A stretch of DNA of 16,598 nucleotides from CAIZGX01 sp039805165 (GCA_039805165.1 JBDLUS010000212.1:1-16598); one strand, 5' to 3'; shown: positions 1-8,435, counted from the stretch's first letter. The notes: a model not told the origin generated them from the sequence alone. Numbers and translations are program-made.

Positions 1-2247
1 CATCAGACCACGCATACCTGCTAACTGACGAATTTGTTCTTTCGATCCACGAGCTCCAGAATCATACATCATGTAGATGCTGTTGAATCCTTGTTGGTCT
101 GTTTTCAAACGATCCATAAGGATGTTTGTCAAACGCGAGTTCGTGTTCGTCCAGATATCAATGATTTGGTTGTAACGTTCGTTATTGGTAATAAGACCCA
201 TGTTATAGTTCTCAAATACCTCAGCAACTTTACCTGTCGCTTCTCCAACAAGTTTTTCTTTCTCGTTAGGAACAACAACATCAGTCAATTTGAAAGACAA
301 ACCGCCTTTGAATGCCCAATAGTATCCTAGATCTTTCATGTCATCTAAGAACTTCGCAGCACGCGCAATACCAACAATCTTAAGAATGTTTCCGATGATA
401 TCACGTAAAGCTTTCTTCGTAAGAAGTTGATTAATGAATCCAACCTCTGGTGGAACAATTGCATTGAATAATACACGTCCTGCAGTAGTCTCAATAATAC
501 TTGGCTCGTCATTCATATCGTACCAACGTACTTTAATGAATGCGTGTAAGTCTAATTGTCCTTCGTTGAAGGCGATAATAACTTCTTCTTTCGAATAGTA
601 AGTTCTTCCTTCACCACGACAAGGTTTTTCGTCGGTACCCTCGCGGCCTTTAGAAATGTAATAAAGACCCAAGACCATATCTTGCGATGGAACCGTAATT
701 GGCGCACCATTCGCAGGGTTAAGGATGTTGTGAGAACCTAACATTAATAATTGGGCTTCCAAAATTGCAGCACTTCCAAGTGGAACGTGAACAGCCATTT
801 GGTCACCATCAAAGTCAGCGTTAAACGCAGTACAAACAAGTGGGTGAAGTTGAATTGCTTTTCCTTCAATCAATTTTGGTTGGAAAGACTGAATACCTAG
901 TCTGTGAAGGGTAGGAGCACGGTTCAACAATACTGGGTGTCCTTTCAATATGTTCTCAAGGATATCCCAAACTATCGCCTCTTTTTTATCTACGATTTTC
1001 TTAGCAGATTTAACTGTCTTCACAATTCCACGTTCAATCATCTTGCGAATGATAAATGGTTTGAAAAGCTCAGCTGCCATATCTTTTGGCAATCCACATT
1101 CGTGAAGTTTCAATTCTGGTCCAACGACAATTACCGAACGAGCAGAATAGTCAACACGCTTACCCAATAAGTTCTGACGGAAACGTCCTTGCTTTCCTTT
1201 CAATGAATCTGAAAGTGATTTAAGTGGACGGTTGCTTTCAGTCTTTACAGCAGAAGATTTACGGCTGTTATCGAACAATGAATCTACAGCTTCTTGAAGC
1301 ATACGCTTCTCGTTACGCAAGATTACATCGGGTGCTTTAATTTCTAAAAGACGCTTAAGACGGTTATTACGAATAATAACACGACGGTAAAGGTCATTCA
1401 AATCGGAAGTTGCGAAACGACCGCCATCCAATGGAACAAGCGGACGAAGTTCTGGTGGAATAACCGGAACAACACGCGTGATCATCCACTCAGGGCGGTT
1501 GATTACACGGGTGTTAGCATCACGGAAGCTTTCAACAACACTCAGACGCTTTAACGCTTCGTTTTTACGTTGTTGTGAAGTCTCACGGTTTGCTTTATCG
1601 CGCAATTCAAATGATAATGCATCTAAATCTAAACGAGCCAACAAATCATGAAGTGCTTCAGCACCCATTTTCGCTACGAATTTGTTTGGATCCTTATCAT
1701 CCAAGTACTGATTCTCACGTGGAAGTTGCTCTTGAATATCCAAGTACTCTTCTTCAGTTAAGAATTGTCCAGCTTCCAATCCGCTACCTTCTGCATCTGT
1801 TACAGGACCCGCATTGATTACAACATAACGTTCGTAATAAATGATTTGATCTAGTTTCTTCGAAGGCATACCTAAAAGGTATCCGATTTTGTTAGGAAGT
1901 GAACGGAAGTACCAAATGTGAGCTACCGGAACAGTAAGGGAAATGTGTCCCATACGCTCACGACGTACTTTCTTTTCAGTAACCTCAACACCACAACGGT
2001 CACAAACAATACCCTTATAACGAATACGCTTGTATTTTCCGCAATGACATTCGTAGTCTTTTACAGGACCGAAAATCTTTTCACAGAAAAGACCTTCGCG
2101 CTCTGGCTTATAGGTACGATAGTTAATGGTTTCTGGCTTCATTACCTCGCCAGAAGATCTCTCTAAGATCTCTTCTGGTGAAGCTAATGAGATAGTGATT
2201 GATTTAAAATCACTGGTTGGTTTTGCTACTTTTTTTGCTTGAAGCAT
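1..2247 (-). CDS. rpoC: DNA-directed RNA polymerase subunit beta' (N-terminal 749 residues; 3' end outside window)
   Basis: Catalytic beta' subunit of RNA polymerase. The frame is open from the ATG at 2245-2247 to position 1, so 749 codons are visible and the rest lies beyond the edge. The N-terminal zinc-binding domain is intact, with Cys67, Cys69, Cys82 and Cys85. The Mg-binding catalytic motif NADFDGD falls at residues 476-482 (positions 802-822), with the three aspartates present. The visible protein ends in a stretch matching E. coli beta' (NSIYMM..DSGARGS...QLAGMRGLM), just before the bridge helix and trigger loop, which are therefore missing. It lies 51 bp downstream of rpoB with no hairpin between, so the two are surely cotranscribed. 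No Shine-Dalgarno sequence is seen; the leader is A/T-rich. Identification is secure from the sequence itself. Confidence 0.98.
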   Translation of the reverse strand, partial: MLQAKKVAKPTSDFKSITISLASPEEILERSSGEVMKPETINYRTYKPEREGLFCEKIFGPVKDYECHCGKYKRIRYKGIVCDRCGVEVTEKKVRRERMGHISLTVPVAHIWYFRSLPNKIGYLLGMPSKKLDQIIYYERYVVINAGPVTDAEGSGLEAGQFLTEEEYLDIQEQLPRENQYLDDKDPNKFVAKMGAEALHDLLARLDLDALSFELRDKANRETSQQRKNEALKRLSVVESFRDANTRVINRPEWMITRVVPVIPPELRPLVPLDGGRFATSDLNDLYRRVIIRNNRLKRLLEIKAPDVILRNEKRMLQEAVDSLFDNSRKSSAVKTESNRPLKSLSDSLKGKQGRFRQNLLGKRVDYSARSVIVVGPELKLHECGLPKDMAAELFKPFIIRKMIERGIVKTVKSAKKIVDKKEAIVWDILENILKGHPVLLNRAPTLHRLGIQSFQPKLIEGKAIQLHPLVCTAFNADFDGDQMAVHVPLGSAAILEAQLLMLGSHNILNPANGAPITVPSQDMVLGLYYISKGREGTDEKPCRGEGRTYYSKEEVIIAFNEGQLDLHAFIKVRWYDMNDEPSIIETTAGRVLFNAIVPPEVGFINQLLTKKALRDIIGNILKIVGIARAAKFLDDMKDLGYYWAFKGGLSFKLTDVVVPNEKEKLVGEATGKVAEVFENYNMGLITNNERYNQIIDIWTNTNSRLTNILMDRLKTDQQGFNSIYMMYDSGARGSKEQIRQLAGMRGLM

Positions 2248-2298
2248 TTTGTGCAGTTTGAATGTCTATGTTAAAATTTCTTTTCGTTGTATGTTGAA

Positions 2299-5200
2299 TT
2301 AATTCTGGTTCAGATTAATGCTTAATCCTAATCCTCTTAATTCATGTAACAATACATTGAACGATTCAGGAATACCAGGTTGTGGCATGGCATCACCTTT
2401 AACAATCGCTTCGTACGTCTTCGCTCTTCCGATAACATCGTCAGACTTAACGGTAAGAATTTCTTGAAGGATATTGGCAGCACCGTATGCTTCCAATGCC
2501 CAAACTTCCATCTCCCCGAAACGTTGACCTCCGAATTGTGCTTTACCACCCAATGGTTGTTGAGTAATCAACGAGTATGGTCCGATTGAACGCGCGTGCA
2601 TCTTATCGTCTACCATGTGGCTCAGTTTGATCATGTAAATCACACCAACAGTTGCTTGTTGTTCGAAACGAACACCAGTACCACCATCGTACAAGTAAGT
2701 TACACCAAAGCGTGGAACACCTGCAGCGTCTGTTTGATTAATGATATCCTCCATAGATGCACCATCGAAAATAGGTGTTGCGAAAGATTGTCCGGTTTTT
2801 TGACCAGCCCATCCTAAGATGGTTTCGTAAATCTGACCTAAGTTCATACGTGACGGTACCCCTAGTGGGTTCAACACGATATCTACTGTAGTTCCATCTT
2901 CCAAGAATGGCATGTCCTCGTCGCGAACGATACGTGCAACAATACCCTTGTTACCGTGACGACCAGCCATCTTATCACCCACACGTAATTTACGTTTTTG
3001 AGCAATATAAACTTTAGCCAACTTCACGATACCTGCTGGTAGTTCATCTCCTACAGTTAATTGGAATTTCATACGCTTGTATGAACCCAACAATTCGTTG
3101 TGCTTCAAGTTGAAGTTGTGAACGCAACGACGAATAAGTGAATTCACTTTTTCATCTTTAGTCCATGACTCTGTATTTACAACACTGTAATCAATTGCAG
3201 AAAGAACTTTAGCATTGAACTTAGTTCCTTTTTTGATTTGCTCTTCTTTGAAGTAGTTGAATACACCTTGACAAGGAAGATCTTTAACGATAGCTAAAAT
3301 CTTGTCAACAAGAATCTTTTTCAATTCTCCGTTGTCCTTATCGTGGTCTTTGTCTAATGCTTCAAGAACTGCTTTATCTGCACTGTTCTTCGTTTTCTTT
3401 TCTTTAACGGTTCTGCTGAACAATTTCTTTCCAATTACAACACCAGTTGCACTTGGTGGAACTTTCAACGAAGCGTCTTTCACGTCACCAGCGCGCTCAC
3501 CGAAGATTGCACGAAGAAGTTTTTCTTCTGGAGTTGGATCTGTTTCTCCTTTAGGAGTGATTTTACCAATAAGAATATCTCCTTCTTTAACTTCAGCACC
3601 AACGCGAATGATACCGTTTTCATCAAGGTCGCGAGTAGCTTCTTCGCTAACGTTTGGAATGTCTGAAGTCAATTCTTCAACACCACGTTTCGTATCACGC
3701 ACTTCAGTGGTGTACTCATCGATGTGAATAGAAGTGAACCAGTCATCGCGAACAACGCGCTCAGAAATAACGATAGCATCCTCGAAGTTGTAACCTTTCC
3801 AAGGCATGAATGCCACTTTCAAGTTACGACCTAAAGCAAGTTCTCCTTTACGTGTAGCGTATCCTTCAACCAAAATTTGTCCAAGAGTAACTTTGTCTCC
3901 TTTCTTCACCATAGGGCGAAGGTTGATACACATACTTTGGTTGGTCTTACCGAATTTGCGCACGTTGTAAGACTTCGTAGCGCTATCGAAACTTACCAAC
4001 TCATCGTCTTCGTTTCTCTTGTATTTGATACGAATTTCTTCGCTATCTACATATTCAATCACACCATCACCTTCTGCGGTAAGAAGAACACGAGAATCTT
4101 TGGCAACGTATGCTTCCAATCCAGTTCCTACGATAGGAGCTTCTGGACGAAGAAGTGGTACGGCTTGACGCATCATGTTCGATCCCATCAACGCACGGTT
4201 AGCATCATCATGCTCCAAGAAAGGAATAAGCGATGCCGCGATAGAAGCGATTTGATTTGGAGCAACGTCCATGTAGGCAACAGCAGCTGGAGCAATAACC
4301 GGGAAGTCACCTTCCAAGCGCGCTTTTACTTTTGTTCCTAAGAACTTACCTGAATCGTCGATGTCTGCAATCGCTTGTGCAATTACTTTAGAATCTTCGT
4401 CTTCAGCAGTAAGGTATGTTACTCCGTTGTTGTTCATTGAAACTTTTCCATTTTCAACCTTGCGGTAAGGAGTTTCGATGAAACCTAATTTGTTAATTTT
4501 AGCATAAACGCAAAGAGAAGAAATCAAACCAATGTTTGGTCCTTCAGGAGTCTCAATTGTACACAAACGACCGTAGTGGGTGTAGTGTACGTCACGAACC
4601 TCGAAACCAGCGCGCTCACGCGAAAGTCCACCTGGACCAAGTGCCGACATACGACGCTTGTGGGTAACTTCGGAAAGTGGGTTTGTTTGGTCCATGAACT
4701 GAGAAAGCTGGTTTGTTCCGAAGAACGAGTTGATAACCGAGCTTAATGTTTTTGCGTTAATCAAGTCAATAGGAGTGAAGACCTCGTTGTCACGAACGTT
4801 CATACGCTCACGAATGGTACGAGCCATACGAGTCAAACCTACTGCGAATTGATTGTATAGCTGCTCACCTACAGTACGAACACGACGGTTCGACAAGTGG
4901 TCAATATCATCAACGTCAGCCTTCGAATTAACCAACTCGATTAGGTAACGAATGATGCTTAAGATATCGTCTTTAGTTAAAGTACGTTGGTCAAGAGACA
5001 TGTTCAATCCCAACTTGCGGTTGATACGGAAACGTCCTACTTCACCAAGGTCATAACGTTGTTCAGAGAAGAACAATTTGTCGATTACGCCACGAGCTGT
5101 TTCCAAATCTGGTGGTTCAGCATTACGCAATTGACGGTAGATATATTCAACCGCTTCTTTTTCAGAGTTGGTTGTATCTTTCTGAAGGGTGTTGTGAATC

Positions 5201-6123
5201 AAAGTGAAATCAGCAGCATTCGATTCTTCTTTGTGAAGAACGATTACTTTAGTGCCGCTTTCAACAATAATATCGATGTGTGTATCTTCAAGAACAACGT
5301 CACGATCTAAGATCAATTCGTTACGCTCGATAGAAACAACTTCTGAAGTATCTTCATCAACGAAGTCTTCGATCCACACTTTCAACACACGTGCTGCAAG
5401 TTTGCGACCAACTACTTTTTTCAAACCGGCTTTAGAAACTTTCACTTCTTCAGCAAGGTTGAATATTTCAAGGATTTCACGATCGCTTTCGAATCCGATA
5501 GCACGAAGTAGGGTAGTTACCGGTAACTTCTTCTTACGGTCGATATATGCGTACATAGCATTGTTGATGTCTGTCGCGAATTCAATCCAAGATCCCTTGA
5601 ATGGAATGATACGAGCAGAATACAATTTGGTGCCGTTCGCGTGACGAGATTGACCGAAGAACACACCTGGAGAACGGTGTAATTGAGAAACAATTACACG
5701 CTCAGCACCATTGATTACGAATGAACCTTGTGGGGTCATGTAAGGAATGGTACCCAAGTATACGTCTTGCACGATTGTTTCGAAATCTTCGTGCTCAGGG
5801 TCGGTACAATAAAGTTTTAATTTCGCTTTAAGAGGAACGCTGTACGTTAGTCCGCGTTCGATACACTCTTCTATGGTATATCTCGGAGGGTCGATGAAGT
5901 AATCTAGGAACTCCAACACGAACTGATTGCGCGTGTCTGTAATAGGGAAGTTCTCAGAGAATACTTTGAATAGACCTTCTGATACTCGGTTTTCTGGATT
6001 GGTTTCGAGTTGAAAGAACTCTTTAAACGAGGCTAGCTGAATTTCTAGGAAATCAGGATACTCGTAAAAATTTTTGGTCGAGGAGTAATTAACTCGCTCT
6101 GTTAGTTTCTTTAGCGTTGCCAA
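2299..6123 (-). CDS. rpoB: DNA-directed RNA polymerase subunit beta, TTG start
   Basis: RNA polymerase beta subunit, 1274 aa, a normal length for Bacteroidetes. The rifampicin region lies around residues 467-495 (NQLSQFMDQTNPL, THKRRMSALGPGG). The positions equivalent to E. coli D516, H526 and S531 are wild type, so no classical rifampicin resistance change is visible. The RHGNKG motif near residue 1054 is in the active-centre region. A lysine-rich, acidic segment before it (KEKKTKNSADK...) looks like a lineage insertion. The start is TTG at 6121-6123. The first upstream in-frame stop (TAA, 6142-6144) is only six codons away with no ATG or GTG between, and the conserved N-terminus (ERVNYSS...EYPDFLE) begins within ten residues. 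It follows rplL across two hairpins and precedes rpoC. Confidence 0.98.
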   Translation of the reverse strand: MATLKKLTERVNYSSTKNFYEYPDFLEIQLASFKEFFQLETNPENRVSEGLFKVFSENFPITDTRNQFVLEFLDYFIDPPRYTIEECIERGLTYSVPLKAKLKLYCTDPEHEDFETIVQDVYLGTIPYMTPQGSFVINGAERVIVSQLHRSPGVFFGQSRHANGTKLYSARIIPFKGSWIEFATDINNAMYAYIDRKKKLPVTTLLRAIGFESDREILEIFNLAEEVKVSKAGLKKVVGRKLAARVLKVWIEDFVDEDTSEVVSIERNELILDRDVVLEDTHIDIIVESGTKVIVLHKEESNAADFTLIHNTLQKDTTNSEKEAVEYIYRQLRNAEPPDLETARGVIDKLFFSEQRYDLGEVGRFRINRKLGLNMSLDQRTLTKDDILSIIRYLIELVNSKADVDDIDHLSNRRVRTVGEQLYNQFAVGLTRMARTIRERMNVRDNEVFTPIDLINAKTLSSVINSFFGTNQLSQFMDQTNPLSEVTHKRRMSALGPGGLSRERAGFEVRDVHYTHYGRLCTIETPEGPNIGLISSLCVYAKINKLGFIETPYRKVENGKVSMNNNGVTYLTAEDEDSKVIAQAIADIDDSGKFLGTKVKARLEGDFPVIAPAAVAYMDVAPNQIASIAASLIPFLEHDDANRALMGSNMMRQAVPLLRPEAPIVGTGLEAYVAKDSRVLLTAEGDGVIEYVDSEEIRIKYKRNEDDELVSFDSATKSYNVRKFGKTNQSMCINLRPMVKKGDKVTLGQILVEGYATRKGELALGRNLKVAFMPWKGYNFEDAIVISERVVRDDWFTSIHIDEYTTEVRDTKRGVEELTSDIPNVSEEATRDLDENGIIRVGAEVKEGDILIGKITPKGETDPTPEEKLLRAIFGERAGDVKDASLKVPPSATGVVIGKKLFSRTVKEKKTKNSADKAVLEALDKDHDKDNGELKKILVDKILAIVKDLPCQGVFNYFKEEQIKKGTKFNAKVLSAIDYSVVNTESWTKDEKVNSLIRRCVHNFNLKHNELLGSYKRMKFQLTVGDELPAGIVKLAKVYIAQKRKLRVGDKMAGRHGNKGIVARIVRDEDMPFLEDGTTVDIVLNPLGVPSRMNLGQIYETILGWAGQKTGQSFATPIFDGASMEDIINQTDAAGVPRFGVTYLYDGGTGVRFEQQATVGVIYMIKLSHMVDDKMHARSIGPYSLITQQPLGGKAQFGGQRFGEMEVWALEAYGAANILQEILTVKSDDVIGRAKTYEAIVKGDAMPQPGIPESFNVLLHELRGLGLSINLNQN

Positions 6124-6164
6124 AGTGTTTCGTTTTAAAGGTTATAAATCCTATGCACAAAAAC

Positions 6165-6182
6165 TGACGGGCTTTCCCGTCA
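6165..6182 (-). terminator. Second hairpin between rplL and rpoB (attenuator or processing site candidate)
   Basis: Perfect 7-bp inverted repeat TGACGGG/CCCGTCA around a 4-nt loop. On the minus strand it is followed directly by GTTTTTG (6164-6158). It lies 41 nt upstream of the rpoB start. The short GC-rich stem plus T run is the form of an intrinsic terminator, but since rpoBC must be expressed, partial termination or RNA processing is more likely. Confidence 0.6.
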
Positions 6183-6188
6183 TGAAAT

Positions 6189-6228
6189 AAAAACAAGTTT
6201 AGGCCCACCCGAAGGTAAGGCCTAAACT
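6189..6228 (-). terminator. Terminator-like hairpin just after rplL
   Basis: Perfect 10-bp stem: AGTTTAGGCC at 6196-6205 pairs with GGCCTAAACT at 6219-6228 across a 13-nt loop. On the minus strand the stem is followed by TGTTTTTATTT. It begins 20 nt after the rplL stop codon. E. coli has a partial terminator (attenuator) in the same junction, and this is the likely equivalent, letting L7/L12 be made in excess over RNA polymerase. Confidence 0.7.
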
Positions 6229-6247
6229 GAGGTTCAATGTCGTAATC

Positions 6248-6619
6248 TTACTTGATTTCAACTTTTGCTCCTGCTTCTTCAAGTTGTGTTTTCAAGCCGT
6301 TTGCTTCGTCTTTAGAAACACCTTCTTTCAAAGGAGATGGAGCTTTGTCTACTACATCTTTAGCTTCTTTCAAGCCAAGACCAGTAAGATCTTTCACTAA
6401 TTTAACTATTGCTAATTTGTTTGGACCTGCCTCTGCAAGAATAACATCGAAAGATGTTTGCTCTTCTGCAGCTGCAGCACCAGCGCCAGGACCAGCCATA
6501 ACAACTGCCGCAGCAGCTGGCTCAATTCCATAATCGTCTTTTAAAATGGTAGCTAATTCGTTAACTTCCTTAACGGTAAGATTAACGAGGCCTTCAGCCA
6601 TTGCTTTCAAATCTGCCAT
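6248..6619 (-). CDS. rplL: 50S ribosomal protein L7/L12 (bL12)
   Basis: 123-aa bL12, the multicopy stalk protein that recruits translational GTPases. The N-terminal dimerization domain (residues 1 to about 33) is followed by an Ala/Gly-rich hinge (about 34-52, AAAAVV...GPGAGAAAAEE). The globular C-terminal domain carries the conserved factor-binding helix region (KLAIVKLVKDLTGLGLKEAKDVVD). ATG start at 6617-6619. It follows rplJ by 40 nt; the hairpin over the rplJ stop codon and the hairpins after rplL bracket it, so its transcript level may differ from its neighbours. The ribosome needs several copies of L12 per L10, which fits such local control. Confidence 0.98.
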   Translation of the reverse strand: MADLKAMAEGLVNLTVKEVNELATILKDDYGIEPAAAAVVMAGPGAGAAAAEEQTSFDVILAEAGPNKLAIVKLVKDLTGLGLKEAKDVVDKAPSPLKEGVSKDEANGLKTQLEEAGAKVEIK

Positions 6620-6651
6620 TGTATTTGATATTAATCGTTTCTATTAAAATT

Positions 6652-6675
6652 GGAACATATTAGGCGCTATGTTCC
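6652..6675 (-). promoter_or_regulatory. Hairpin spanning the rplJ stop codon
   Basis: Perfect 8-bp inverted repeat GGAACATA (6652-6659) / TATGTTCC (6668-6675). The 8-nt loop contains the rplJ stop codon (TAA at 6660-6662). On the minus strand it is followed by AATTTTAAT, a weak U-rich tract. It could be a weak terminator, an RNase processing site or a 3' end stabilizer between rplJ and rplL. Function is inferred only. Confidence 0.45.
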
Positions 6676-7172
6676 TCTTGCGCTTCTTGTTTTTCAGCAT
6701 GGTTCAAAAGTGCAGAAATAACGTTGCGTGCAGGTGACTGCAACAATCCGATGATTTCGCCAACCATCTCTTCTTTGCTCTTCAGAGCAACAAGAGTGTC
6801 TAACTGATCATCTCCAACGTATATGTCTTCACGAATAAGCGCACCTTTAAGGGCTGGCTTATTTGTACCTTTTCTGAAATCCTTAATCAAACGAGCTGGA
6901 ACGTTTGCAACTTCTGCAATCATTACCGCTGTATTGCCTTTCAGCACAGGGTAAAGACCAGAGAAGTCTGTTCCTTCAACACGCTCCATCGCTTTCTTCA
7001 ACAAGGTGTTTTTCACCACGCGCATTTGCACGTTTTGTTTAAAGCATTCGCGACGAAGATTGCTGGTTGCCTCGGCGTTTAAGGAAACCGTGTCAGTGAT
7101 ATACAAAATGGGAGCATTGCTCAACATTTCCACTAACTCGGCGATTTCTGTGTTCTTTTGTTCTTTGTTCAT
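6660..7172 (-). CDS. rplJ: 50S ribosomal protein L10 (uL10)
   Basis: 170-aa L10, which anchors L12 dimers to the 23S rRNA at the base of the stalk. The N-terminal RNA-binding domain shows the usual pattern (IAELVEML...YITDTVSLNAEATSNLRRECF, then VVKNTLLKKAM). The C-terminal helix that binds L12 (SPARNVISALLNHAEKQEAQ) is present. The start chosen is the ATG at 7170-7172, because a clear GGAGGA lies 9 nt upstream at 7182-7187. A TTG three codons earlier (7179-7181) sits against that site and is less likely. It follows rplA by 29 nt, too little room for a classical structured L10 leader. The stop codon lies inside a hairpin loop. Confidence 0.97.
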   Translation of the reverse strand: MNKEQKNTEIAELVEMLSNAPILYITDTVSLNAEATSNLRRECFKQNVQMRVVKNTLLKKAMERVEGTDFSGLYPVLKGNTAVMIAEVANVPARLIKDFRKGTNKPALKGALIREDIYVGDDQLDTLVALKSKEEMVGEIIGLLQSPARNVISALLNHAEKQEAQEEHSA

Positions 7173-7181
7173 AAGATACAA

Positions 7182-7187
7182 TCCTCC
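7182..7187 (-). promoter_or_regulatory. Strong Shine-Dalgarno site of rplJ
   Basis: GGAGGA on the minus strand, 9 nt before the rplJ ATG. It decides the start and is unusual here: most leaders in this window (tuf, rplK, rplL, rpsU, rpoC) lack such a site, as is typical of Bacteroidetes. rplA has a weaker AGAGG at a similar distance. Confidence 0.75.
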
Positions 7188-7201
7188 GATTTAACCAGCG
7201 A

Positions 7202-7894
7202 TTAGCTCACTGATTTGGTTTCAACTTGAACACTTGGACTCATGGTAGAAGAAACATAGATGCTCTTCATATAAGTTCCTTTTGCAGCAGAAGGCTTTAA
7301 TTTCACCAAAGTAGAAATTAATTCACTTGCATTTTCAGCCAATTGGGTAGCGTCGAAAGACACACGACCAATACTTGCATGAACGATACCAGCTTTATCA
7401 ACTTTAAAGTCGATATTACCAGCCTTCTTTTCTGTAACAGCTTTTCCAACATCCATCGTAACTGTACCGGTTTTTGGGTTAGGCATTAATCCTCGTGGTC
7501 CGAGAATTCTACCTAAAGCTCCAACCTGTCCCATTACGCTAGGTGTGGTAATAATAACGTCAACGTCGGTCCATCCGCCCTTAATCTTGTCGATGTATTC
7601 CGTTAATCCTACGTGGTCTGCGCCAGCTGCTTTAGCCTCTGCTTCCTTGTCAGGAGTACAAAGTACTAAAACGCGAACGTCTTTACCAGTTCCGTGAGGA
7701 AGTGATACAGTTCCACGAACCATTTGGTTGGATTTTTTCGGGTCTACTCCGAGGCGAACGGCAAGATCCACAGACGCGTCAAACTTTGTGCTTGTAATTT
7801 TCTTAACAAGCGACGCTGCTTCGGGCAACGAGTACGTTTTTGTGTTATCGTACTGTGCCACTGCGGCTTTCATTTTTTTGCTGAGGGTTCCCAT
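7202..7894 (-). CDS. rplA: 50S ribosomal protein L1 (uL1)
   Basis: 230-aa L1, which forms the mobile L1 stalk at the E site and in many bacteria represses its own operon by binding the rplK leader. Family motifs are visible: FDASVDLAVRLGVDPKKSNQ near the N-terminus, the domain II segment (GRILGPRGLMPNPKTGT), and FKVDKAGIVHASIGR followed by the C-terminal part of domain I (KGTYMKSIYVSSTMSPSV). ATG start at 7892-7894, preceded by AGAGG about 11 nt upstream. It lies 17 nt after rplK, so the two are cotranscribed and probably translationally coupled. No anomalies seen. Confidence 0.98.
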   Translation of the reverse strand: MGTLSKKMKAAVAQYDNTKTYSLPEAASLVKKITSTKFDASVDLAVRLGVDPKKSNQMVRGTVSLPHGTGKDVRVLVLCTPDKEAEAKAAGADHVGLTEYIDKIKGGWTDVDVIITTPSVMGQVGALGRILGPRGLMPNPKTGTVTMDVGKAVTEKKAGNIDFKVDKAGIVHASIGRVSFDATQLAENASELISTLVKLKPSAAKGTYMKSIYVSSTMSPSVQVETKSVS

Positions 7895-7911
7895 TGCTTA
7901 ATTACCTCTGA

Positions 7912-8349
7912 TTAAAAAGGGCGTTCACCGGTTACTTGTATACCTAGACTACGTGCTGTACCAGCTACCATTTTCATGGCAGACTCAACGGTAAAACAGT
8001 TTAAGTCAGGCATTTTATCTTCTGCAATAGCTTTAACTTGTTCCCAAGTTACGCTACCCACTTTCTGACGGTTAGGTTCTGCAGCACCTTGCTTAGCTTT
8101 GGCGGCATCTAACAGTTGAACAGCGGCAGGAGCAGTCTTAATTACAAAGTCGAAGGATTTATCCTTGTACACAGTAATTAACACAGGGCACACTTTACCA
8201 GCTTTATCTTGAGTTCTAGCATTGAATTGCTTACAGAACTCCATGATGTTTACACCTTTAGAACCTAATGCAGGTCCTACTGGTGGTGCAGGGTTAGCGG
8301 CGCCTCCTTTGATTTGCAGCTTTACAAAACCAGCTACTTCTTTCGCCAT
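7912..8349 (-). CDS. rplK: 50S ribosomal protein L11 (uL11)
   Basis: 145-aa L11 of the GTPase-associated centre. The N-terminal domain contains the proline-rich segment AANPAPPVGPALGSKGVNI that is the thiostrepton/factor contact region. The C-terminal RNA-binding domain carries KMPDLN and the conserved end (MVAGTARSLGIQVTG). ATG at 8347-8349. The 86-nt leader folds into a long stem-loop (8376-8425), described separately as a possible L1 target. There is no Shine-Dalgarno site; the last 25 nt before the start are almost pure A/T. Confidence 0.98.
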   Translation of the reverse strand: MAKEVAGFVKLQIKGGAANPAPPVGPALGSKGVNIMEFCKQFNARTQDKAGKVCPVLITVYKDKSFDFVIKTAPAAVQLLDAAKAKQGAAEPNRQKVGSVTWEQVKAIAEDKMPDLNCFTVESAMKMVAGTARSLGIQVTGERPF

Positions 8350-8375
8350 ATTACTTATTTTATTTATTTTGTTCC

Positions 8376-8425
8376 GGTGTCTAACGGGAAGCGAAGCGTA
8401 ACCTTATAAGATTACGTTAAACACC
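8376..8425 (-). promoter_or_regulatory. Structured rplK leader, candidate L1 autoregulatory element
   Basis: Between nusG and rplK the RNA can form an 11-bp outer helix (8415-8425 with 8376-8386, one G-U pair). An inner 5-bp helix (8410-8414 with 8399-8403, one G-U pair) is closed by the 6-nt loop at 8404-8409. The two helices are separated by a 12-nt bulge on the 3' side only (8387-8398). Two helices flanking an asymmetric loop, placed in the L11-L1 leader, resemble the known L1 mRNA targets of other bacteria. No terminator T run follows, which argues for translational control. The stem is seen; the ligand is inferred. Confidence 0.55.
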
Positions 8426-8435
8426 AAAAGCGCGT

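Noticed and set aside
3302..3727. Plus-strand 141-codon open frame opposite rpoB
   Set aside because: It is a Ser-rich shadow of the conserved rpoB frame, without promoter or ribosome site.
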